A stretch of 64,000 bases of DNA from assembly GCA_018340375.1 (NCBI GenBank), contig JAFFJZ010000049.1:1674001-1738000 (forward strand), written 5' to 3'. The DNA comes from Gonatopus flavifemur. Its lineage: Eukaryota > Arthropoda > Insecta > Hymenoptera > Dryinidae. Each line of letters starts with the position of its first letter. Position 1 is the stretch's first letter. The notes under the pieces are model-generated. The model did no database searches, was not told where the DNA came from, and saw nothing but the letters and a program-made list of their open reading frames with translations. Position numbers and translations under genes: made by a program. This document shows, in pieces, positions 55,775-64,000 of the stretch.

Positions 55775-56804
55775 GTTAGGTATCGATGTAATGGGGATTA
55801 GTGGAAAGAGATGGCCACAAGAAGAGGATTTCTGGAGTGGAGATTATAGAATTCATACAGGGTCAAAGAATGGTCCAGCAGGTGTGAGAATTATAATGTA
55901 TGAAAGGGTGAGGAATAGGATAGGAAATTATTTGCAACATAGCAAACGCGTAATGATGGTCAGAGTTAGAACAAAACCGGTAGACACTGTGATAGTTTGA
56001 GTATACATGCCCACATCTGCATACTCAGAGGAAGATATCGAAAAAACGTACGATGAAATAGAGGAAGTTACAGAATATGTAAAGGGAGAGGAAAATTGAA
56101 TGATCATAGGCGACTGGAATGCGGTAGTGGGGCAAGGAAGAGAGGGCAACATAATAGGAGATTCTGCGTTAGGAAAACGAAATGAAAGAGGACAACGTTT
56201 AATCGAATTTTGTGAAAGCCATAAAATGGTTATTACCAATACATTATTCAAAAATCATCCAAGAAGAATCTATACTTGGAAAATGCCAGGAGATACAGCA
56301 AGATATCAAATTGATTACATATTAGTGAAACGAAGATTTAGAAACCAAGTGAAAAGCTGTAAAACTTATCCAGGCGCGGATACAGATAGTGATCACAATA
56401 TGTTGCTGATGAAATGTTATCTGAAATTCAAAGCTCTGAAGAAGGGAAGGAGAATGCAAAAGAGATGGAATTTGAAGAATCCCAAACAAGGAAAAACACG
56501 GGAGGCATTCAAAGTGATGTTGTACGAAAAATTGGAGGATCGACAAGAGAAAGACTTGGAAATAGAGACAAATATGAAGGGGGACGTAGAGCAATGTGCA
56601 GATCAAATTTTGAAGAACGATGGGATAGAGCTTAAGAAATAATGGATAACAGAAGAAATTCTCGATTTAATTAATGAAAGGAGGAAATACAAGAATAAAA
56701 ATGATGAACAAGACCAGCAGACATACAAGGCACTGAGGAATAAAATAATCAGAGAATCGAGGAAAGCAAAAGAACAATGGTTGGAGGGGAAATGTCAATA
56801 TATA
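55775..56804 (+). pseudogene. LINE endonuclease region, copy 2, 5' part
   Basis: Reads DVMGISGKRWPQEEDFWSGD, GPAGVRIIMYERV, then VYMPTSAYSEEDIEKTY, IIGDWNAVVGQGREGN, TWKMPGDTARYQIDYIL and DTDSDHNML. It is the same LINE family as 12129-14065 but starts further upstream, including more of the endonuclease. TGA codons at about 55999 and 56098 and TAA near 56639 break it. The element is split at 56803 by a DD41D insertion and resumes at 59538. Confidence 0.85.
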
Positions 56805-57417
56805 CAGGGTGTCCCATTTTAATCTTTAAATGCAAATATCTGAAAAACATGCATCCTAAACCAAAAGTACTTCATACCAGAGTTGTTATACAAAGGGAGG
56901 GCCACAAAACTACGATATCAGTTTCATCATAGATGGAGTTATGATCGATTAAAATGGGGTGAACATCATTTTTTTGAACGGAACCCCCACTTTTCATTGC
57001 ATATCTTGATTCTACGCAAAAAACTGAGTAACTTTTGCTTGAAACGTTTCTCTGAATTCTTGAAGATGGCGCCACAATCGATGGAAAATGGAGTCTATGA
57101 AACAATATGCGGATATCTTGAGGAATGCATCCAAGAGCCGAAATATCTCATTCGAATGTTGTTGCTAAGAGAGGGGACGACACAATAGCGATATCAGTTC
57201 CATAGTAGATGGCGCTGTGGTCGGTAAAAATGAGGTCAACTTCAATTTTCCAAATGGAAACTCTTACTCTTCATCGCATATCAATGATTCTACGCGAAAA
57301 GATGAGGAATTTTTGTTTGAAACATTCTTCCTAAATTCTTGAAGATGGAAACGGTGGAAAATGAGGTTGATGGAAAAGTTCTACTGCATTATGTGTGAAG
57401 CAACGCTCAACAAACAA

Positions 57418-57573
57418 ATCAAAACAATAATAATTTCAGAGAAGAAATCGAGGACAAAACACAGCAAATGTCATGTCCAAAACATTGTGAATGACTTTAA
57501 TCCAATGTTTTGGGAACTATATTCATCGTGTTTTGTGTTCGATTTCTTCTCTGAAATTATTATTGTTTTGATT
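57418..57573. repeat. Hairpin inside DD41D element 4
   Basis: AAATCAAAACAATAATAATT, TCAGAGAAGAAATCGA and ACAAAACACA are inverted as TGTGTT, TCGATTTCTTCTCTGA and AATTATTATTGTTTTGATTT. The centre is near 57495. It looks like a small nested MITE between the terminal repeat and the transposase. Confidence 0.8.
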
Positions 57574-57665
57574 TCCATTGGAATCCCGTATAAAATCTGC
57601 ATTTCAAAATCATCCAGTTCTCTGTCGCTATTTGTAAGAAACACATTATATGACGACTGAATATC

Positions 57666-58752
57666 ATGTCAGATTACACCCCAATTGATATTGTTGATAT
57701 TTCATTGTGTCTCGGTGAAGCGCAGGGGAACTATCTTAGGGCTGTACGAATTTTCAAACGACGTTTCCCGGATCGGAGGTGCCCATCTCATGTCACTATC
57801 CAATCTGTCAAACAACGTGCGCGTCGAGGTTTTATGAACTAAGAAAGAGCCAATAAAGTTTATGATGATAACAATGAGCCTGGCGAGAGATTGCTTGTTG
57901 TGCTGGGATTAATCCACATTAATCCTCATACCAGTGTTCGGAATATTGGAAAAGCAACCAGGATTCCCCGATCCACAGTTCACCACATGTTAAAATTCGT
58001 TCAATATCATCCGTACCACATCTGTTAGGTGCAATTGTTGACAGCTGAGGATTTCGTAGCAAGGATGAACTTCTGCACATGGACCCAGGGTAAAATTGAG
58101 GAAGATCCTGCTTTCTTCCAACGCGTTATATTCTGTGACGAGGCAACATTTCAAAGTGTAGGAATTGTAAATGAGAACAATAGTCATGATTGGAGTGCTC
58201 AGAACCCTCACTGGGTTCGTACGGTAGACCATCAGCACCGTTGGAATGTCAACGTTTGGTGTGGAATTGTAGATTCCAAAATCATGGGACCATATTTTTT
58301 TTAAGGAATCCTTAGTAGCGTGGAATATCTCCGCTTCTCACAGCATGAGCTTCCTGCTCTGATGGGAGACTTAAGCCTCGACCTGAGATTAACAATGTGG
58401 TGTCAACAGGATAGAGCACCTCCTCATTTCGCGCGGAATGTACGGAATTTTTAGGATCAGCAATTCCCAGGGGAGTGCATTGGCCGTGGAGGACCTGTTC
58501 GATGGCCACCGAGATCGCCAGGCTTGACCTCGCCGGATTTTTTTTTTGTGGGGTTACATAAAAGACGTTGTATTCCGCGAACTTCCTACAACACGCGATG
58601 ACATGAAAATTCGAATAAGGAGAGCATGCGCAGCGATAACACCCGCTGTGTTGCAAACAACTGTGCTCAACTTTCATATAAGAATTAGACTTTGTCATCA
58701 GCAAGACGGTGGTCATTTTGAACATCTTGTGAAGTCTCAAAGGCAAACCTAG
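57666..58752 (+). pseudogene. DD41D transposase, four stops and one frameshift
   Basis: Starts MSDYTPIDIVDISLCLGEAQ. It carries HTSVRNIGKATRIPRSTVHH (helix-turn-helix), FCDEATF, CQQDRAPPHFA and LTSPDFFLWGYIKD. Stops: TAA near 57841, TAG near 58026, TAA near 58302 and TAG near 58453. A T-run at 58537-58546 shifts the frame by one inside the third catalytic block. In the second block G of the usual DGAPP is R, and PDL has become PGL. It is the most decayed of the four DD41D transposases here. Confidence 0.85.
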
Positions 58753-58939
58753 GCAATCCATTCTAGACAATCCGCCCTTCTGTAGGGCGATAAGTCCGAT
58801 CGCGCAACCTCCTCGGGGTGCACATTGGATGACGCTAATGCCGACGGCCTACTGATGAGCGGGGGAGGAGGGGGAGGGGGTAGTATGGGAGTTTGTTACA
58901 CCGCAATTCTCGGAAGATGAGAACGAAACCTTCAAGAGC
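58753..58939. other. 3' flank of the transposase inside DD41D element 4
   Basis: It contains GATCGCGCAACCTCCTCGGGGTGCACA, close to a subterminal block of DD41D element 2 (near 38970 and 40475), showing that the two families are related. A G-rich run is at 58860-58885. Confidence 0.5.
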
Positions 58940-59537
58940 TGAGCCTTGCTTTACACATAATGCAGTAGAACTTTCTCATCAACCTCATTCCCCACCGTTT
59001 CCATCTTCAAGGATTTGGGAAAAATGTTTCAAACAAAACTCCCCCATTTTTTCCGCGTAGAATCATGATATGCGATAAAAAGTGAGAGTTTTCATTTGAA
59101 AAATTGAAGTTTACCTCATTTTTACCGACCACAGCGCCATCTACTATGGAACTGATATCGCCATTGTGTCGTCCCCTCTCTTAACAACAACATTCGAATG
59201 AGATATTTCGGCTCTTGGATGCATCCCATAAGATATCCGCATATCGTTTCATAGACTTTATTTTTCATCGATTGTAGCGCCATCTTCAAGAATTTCGAAA
59301 AGCGTTCCGGGCGAAAGTTACTCAGTTTTTTGCGAAGAATCAAGATATGCATCAAGAGTGGGGGTTCCCGGTCAAAAAAATGTTGACCCTATTTTAATCG
59401 ATCATAACGCCATCTATAATGGAACTGATATCGTAGTTTTGTGGTCCCCTCTTTGTGTGAGGACTTTGGTATAGAGCACTTTTGGTTGAGGATGTTTTTG
59501 GGATATTTCCATTCAAAGATTAAAATGGGACACCCTG

Positions 59538-60598
59538 TAGAAGTAAGATTACATTTAGGGAAAATTGATAAGGTACATAGGATTGTTAGGAGATTTTTTG
59601 GACAAATGGAATCTAGAAGCAGTAAGATTAAAAATTCTCTGGGGAGACAATTGATAAGAACGGAGGAAAAAATAGAACAATGGATTAATCATTTAGGAGA
59701 TCTGTATGAAGGAAGCGATAATATAGAATTTTTGGAGAGGGAGGAAGATGTCGATGAAGAAGAATTCGGAGATTCAATTTTGAGATCAGAATTCGACAGG
59801 GCTTTAAAAGAATTGAAAATTAATGGAGCGCCAGGGATAGATGGCATCAGTTTGGACCTTATTAGAGCCTCCAGTCAAAGAGCTCGTGACGCACCGTTTG
59901 CATTGGTCAAAGATATGTACGAAATAGGCGAAGTATCAAAAGATTTCCAAGAGAATAAAATTGTCGCCATCCCAAAAAAACAAGGAGCAGACGAATGCGA
60001 GAACTACAGAACGATAAGTTTAACTTCACATGCCTCGAAAATACTGACAAAAATCATATACGGGTGAATAGAGAATAAAATGAAGAGTAGATTAGCAGAA
60101 GACCAGTTCGGTTTTAGGAAAAATAGGGGAACGCGGGAAGCAATATCAGCACTCAGAACAGTAGTAGAGAAAAGTCTAGAGTTAAAAAAGTCCGTGTACA
60201 TAGGTTTTGTAGATATACAAGAAGCATTCGATAATGTTGATTGGGAGAAGATGTTTACGATTTTGAAAAAGGTAGGAATCAATTTCAGGGATAGGAGAAT
60301 AATATATGAATTATAAAAGAATCAAACCGCAATAATAGAAATAGAGGGTCAAAAAGGACAAGCAAAAATTAGAAGAGGGGTGAGACAAGGATGCTCACTA
60401 TCACCATTGATTTCCAATTCGTATATAGAAGAAGCGATGAACGAAGTGAACGAACGAGTGCAATTGAAATGACGGATTCAAGGTGAAAATGTAAGCATGT
60501 TGAGATTTGCGGATGACAAAGCTATATTAGCTACGAGTGGCGCTGTGTTAGAAAATACTCTCAACACTATGAAAAAAATATTACTGGACAAATATTGT
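59538..60598 (+). pseudogene. LINE reverse transcriptase region, copy 2, 3' part
   Basis: Continues the LINE split at 56803: RLHLGKIDKVHRIVRRFFGQ, GAPGIDGISLDLIRASSQ, IPKKQGADECENYRTISL, DQFGFRKNRGTREAI, VDIQEAFDNVDW, GVRQGCSLSPLISNSY and MLRFADDKAILATSG (catalytic Asp pair present). Stops: TGA near 60064, TAA near 60314, TGA near 60471. It ends after ILLDKYC at about 60598, a little before the point where copy 1 breaks off. Neither copy shows a LINE 3' end. Confidence 0.85.
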
Positions 60599-60838
60599 TT
60601 CATCTCGATCGGATGCAAAAATTGAATTGAATGATTGAGGAGATTTGAATTTAATATAAAGAAGAGAGTACAATCAGAGGGATGTCTCGAATGTAGCAAA
60701 ATTGTTGAGGAAATGACTTCTAGGAAAGCTGGGTCGGCTTCTTCGTTCGTTGAGTATAATAAGAAATTCTGATTCAAATTCAATGTTCGTTCAATATCAT
60801 TCAAGATCAACTAATGTATAATAGAATACCTATCACTA
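60599..60838. other. No gene seen
   Basis: Unrecognised AT-rich sequence between the LINE break and the probable BEL/Pao LTR. Confidence 0.3.
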
Positions 60839-61316
60839 TGTTCGTTCAAAAAACGGGCCCGAAACATCAATCCACAACGAGCGTCCACGTGCGATGGCCA
60901 TCCAAAACCACACAACTCACACACACTCAAACTAAGAATTTAAGGGAAAATATCGTACTAGAAGAAAATTCTTATGATCATGAAAGGATTTGCACATGCA
61001 AATCCCCCCGGATTCTAAGCTTTAGAGAACGCGAAAAACAATTAAATATGTAAAGAACGCGGTTTACAATGCCGCAGCGGAGATTGAGGAGGAACGATCT
61101 GTCCTCTATGAGAGGTGAGACGAGAAGAAGAAAGCCTCGTGGTGAAGAGCGGGAAAACGGAGATTGACGTCGATAAGTAGATCGAAGCGACGGATGATAA
61201 GGGAAGACGAATTGATAACGTATTGATTCATCGGAAAGAGCCTGGGTCAATGAATACGTCAGTGGCTCGTGGCGACAAGAGAGGCTGACACTCTCCAATG
61301 ATGCCACGATGCAACA
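60839..61316 (-). repeat. Probable 3' LTR of the BEL/Pao element
   Basis: On the minus strand a purine-rich tract (CCTTTTGGTGGGGGG, a polypurine-like primer) leads into TGTTGCATCG at 61316. The segment ends in GAACGAACA at 60839, giving TG..CA ends and about 478 bp, a usual LTR size. The 5' LTR lies outside the window, so the limits cannot be confirmed. Confidence 0.5.
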
Positions 61317-61391
61317 TACCCCCCACCAAAAGGCCCCGTGTAGGGTCCTTTTCCTCCTCGAGAATAGGGAAACATGAAAAGAGCGATGACC

Positions 61392-64000
61392 TCATGCATA
61401 TTGAAAAGGTAGGAGGCACAATTTGTTCACAGGCCGTGTGAATGTCGCTTGAGCCGTTCGAATTTGTACAACACGTACTACACCATCTGATCCAGGAAAT
61501 ACCTCAGTGATCCGGCCTAGCTTCCATGTGGTGGATGGCAGTCGCTTGTCTGACAGTAAGACCATGAGTCCAGAGACCACATTCGGTTGATGACGCTCCC
61601 ATTTCGGACGCTGCATCAGAGTATGAATATATCGTTGTGCCCACCTTCTCCAGAAAATCTGCGTACTTTGAGTGAGGACTTGCCACCGGGTGAGTAAATT
61701 GCTAGGCTGAACTGTTAGATCTGGTTCCAAACGGCTGAATACCAAAGGCGCTCCAACCAGAAAATGTCCAGGAGTAAGATATTCGAACCCGTCTGACGGG
61801 TTGTTAGATACAGGACAGAGAGGCAGTGAGTTCAAAATTGCTTCCACGCGAGCCAACAAAGTGGAAAATTCTTCGAAAGTTAAAGCCTTATCTCCAGTGA
61901 CTTTCATCAGATGTCTCTTGGCGGATTTTATAGTCGCTTCCCAACTCCCGCCAAAATTTGGCGACGCGGGTGGGTTGAAATGTCACTCGAAGTCACGACT
62001 GTGACAGTAGGTTTCAATTGAAGCTGTATCTTTTGACAAAACGTCTGCCAACTCCTTAAGTTCATTGGCCGCTCCAACAAGATTCGTCCCCAAATCACTA
62101 TACATCGTCGTTGGTAATCCCCGTCGAGAGATGAAGCGGTCGAACGTTGCTAGAAAGGCCGCCGTTGAAATATCGCTTACTAAATCTAAATGAACCGCGC
62201 GAGTACTTAGACAAATAAATAGAACTAACCAACCTTTGGTATGTCTCGCGTTGCGGCGTTTAGTTTCCTTTAACAAATACGGACCAGCGAGGTCTATCCC
62301 GACGTTTACGAAGGCTCTCGCTCCCTGGAAACGCACACTAGGCAAACTGGCCATGAACGGTTCCAAGGGCTTGGCTCTAGCTCGATAGCAGTCTACACAT
62401 TTAGAGACTATACTACGTAATAAGATTCGGATTCCAGGGATCCAAAACCGTCTCTGAATCAAAGATTGAAGTATCTGCGGACCACCATGCAAAGTAAGCT
62501 TGTGGAAATATATACAAATAAGGTAGGCTAATCTACTGTGTCGGGAGAGCAGGACAGGATGTGTAGCAGAATTCGAGATAGGAGCCGATTCTAAACGTCC
62601 ACCTACTCGGATTATTTCCTTATCATCCTTGAAAGGAGTCAAATGACGGATAGGACTCCTGATAGGGGTATTCGTACGGAAGCTATGAAAAAGCTCGCCA
62701 TAATACTCCTGCTGTGTCAATTTGATGAACATTTCCACCGAGTTTTCCAACTCCTTGTGAGAAATAGTGCCACTGTATAACGAGAGGTTCGTTGGACGAC
62801 ATAAGGTAACGAAACGAAGAACATAGGCTAAAACACGTTGCGCTTTCGAGAAGGAAGAGTTACGGTCTAAAATGAACTTCACGAAGTGAAGATCCTAAGA
62901 TAGAGATGCTCCGTTGGTGACTGCAGTGAAAGCTTGGGTTCTCAATTCCGGTATAGCACCTCGTGAGATAGGACGCGTGAGAACCCAATGATCCACACTT
63001 TGTGCGAGAAAAGGTGGTCCACTCCACCAAAGGTCGTGATTGAGCAATTGTTGCGGATGAATTCCGCGCGAAGCTACATCGGCCGCGTTGAGCTTGCCAT
63101 CCACATGCCACCGAACACTTGGAGCAGTGACTTCGAGGATCGAGACTATTCGATTCGCTACATACGTTTTCAATCGATGTGGGGGAGTCTGCAGCCAAGA
63201 AAGAACTACGCGACTATCCGTAAAACAGTACAGCGTGTAAGAGGGTAGACATGCTAGAAATTCCTGGGTGGAATGAATCAGTTTCGATAATACATAGGCT
63301 CCGTTCAACTCTAATCTGGGAATTGATACCGGTTTGAGAGGAGCAACCTTACTCCGGGCTCGGAGCAAACGAGTTTGAACGCCCAAAGAGCTGCCTCCGG
63401 AACGCAAGTGAAGGCAGGCCGCGTAACCTCGCTCGCTGGCATCACAAAAGCCAACGAGTATTATTTCACCATTCGACCAGTCAGATAAATATCTCGGAAT
63501 ACGGAGTTGCGTTGACTCTTTGGGTTGAGGTTGAAATTCTGACCAAAGTCTTTTGAACTCATCTGATAAAACCTCGTCCCAACCGAGACCGGCGATCCAT
63601 AAACGCTGAATGAGGTATTTGATCCAGAAAGTCACAGGTATGAGATAAACATTGAGATCAAAAATACGAGCGACTTGTGACAATATTCCTCGTTTAGTGA
63701 AGATCGGTTTCTCAAACGAACATCGATAACTGGAAGCATCATGTTGAGGATCCCAAATTAGTCCCAATAATTTAATGCCATCGACATGATCGAAAGACAT
63801 CGGAGCCTCTTGGTGTTCTATCGGAATGTGACGGAGAACTTCGGGGTAGTTGCTCGAAGATTTGCGGATCACAAACCCTCCGCGGAGTAGGAGATCTGTC
63901 AATTGATGGTACAGTTCAATAGCACCCTCCTTAGATGCAACAGAGCGAACCAAATCGTCTATGTACATATTGTTCAGCAGCACGGCCGAAGCCTCACGGT
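61392..64000 (-). pseudogene. BEL/Pao pol: reverse transcriptase end, RNase H and integrase (partial)
   Basis: From the right edge inward: NNMYIDDLVRSV (catalytic Asp pair), GIKLLGLIWDP, then RNase H with VGFCDASERGYAACLHLRS and LYCFTDSRVVLSWLQTP. The integrase zinc finger has HKLTLHGGPQILQSLIQ and SKCVDCYRARAKP. The core has VGIDLAGPYLL, LSTRAVHLDLVSD, MYSDLGTNLVGAANELKEL, so the D-D-E triad is kept. The C-terminal domain has PLCPVSNNPSDGFEYLTPGHFL and WKLGRITEVFPGSDGVVRVV. This order defines BEL/Pao. Two stops break it: TAG at about 62895-62897 and TGA at about 61980, where relatives have Trp before HFNPPA. Frame register is otherwise kept across 2.6 kb. No envelope gene follows. Confidence 0.92.

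Larger units (their letters stand above)
56805..59537 (+). mobile_element. DD41D element 4 with about 600-bp inverted ends
   Basis: Begins CAGGGTGTCCCATTTTAATC after TA and ends with the exact inverse before TA. The inverted ends extend about 600 bp, to about 57400 and from about 58940. Each end contains two diverged copies of a TCTACGC(A/G)AAAA..GATGGCGC block. Both sides outside the element are the same LINE, proving insertion into it. The length is 2733 bp. Confidence 0.93.

Overview
This is nuclear DNA from an animal, most likely an insect. It is AT-rich, has spliced genes with GT..AG introns, and carries arthropod-type mobile elements: mariner, DD41D Tc1/mariner relatives with long terminal repeats, hAT, Ty3/Gypsy, BEL/Pao and several LINEs. 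There is no sign of bacterial gene organisation. The order of insect cannot be fixed from this window; the repeat mix would fit Hymenoptera, but that is a guess.

Layout. The left edge (56-766, minus) holds the 5' part of what looks like an ordinary host gene: four coding exons with matched splice phases and a MADF-like DNA-binding domain. Nearly everything else is transposon-derived. In order: a tandem duplication (994-1447); a mariner relic (2386-2672); the 5' half of a purine-rich LINE (2890-5485); a DD41D element with about 360-bp inverted ends and one nonsense codon (6910-8941); and a decayed Ty3/Gypsy element (about 8944-22672) with a tRNA-Lys primer site. The Gypsy element has been split by an intact mariner (10694-12015), a LINE fragment (12129-14065) and a two-exon DUF7869-like gene (15389-17724).

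From 23895 to 35177 lies the most striking object: an 11.3-kb hAT-type transposon. It is bounded by a perfect 8-bp target duplication, has inverted arms of about 2.4-2.5 kb, and carries a nearly intact 787-codon hAT transposase frame in its centre. Each arm holds a minisatellite array, a tRNA-like sequence and a palindromic MITE (half of it in the right arm). It sits inside an inverted second copy of the Gypsy tail.

From 35349 to 60598 come MITEs and three more DD41D elements: a pseudogene copy at 38573-40891, an intact copy at 44311-46314, and a copy at 56805-59537 inserted in a LINE. There is also an internally deleted mariner with a surviving frame (51021-51915), an R1/I-like LINE 3' end with an (ATT)n tail, foldbacks and tandem repeats. 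The right edge (60839-64000, minus) is the 3' half of a BEL/Pao element with a probable 3' LTR.

No genes here form an operon or pathway. The biology is nested transposition: clean TA and 8-bp duplications let the insertion order be read, and two transposases (10748-11809 and 44788-45819) look able to encode full-length protein.
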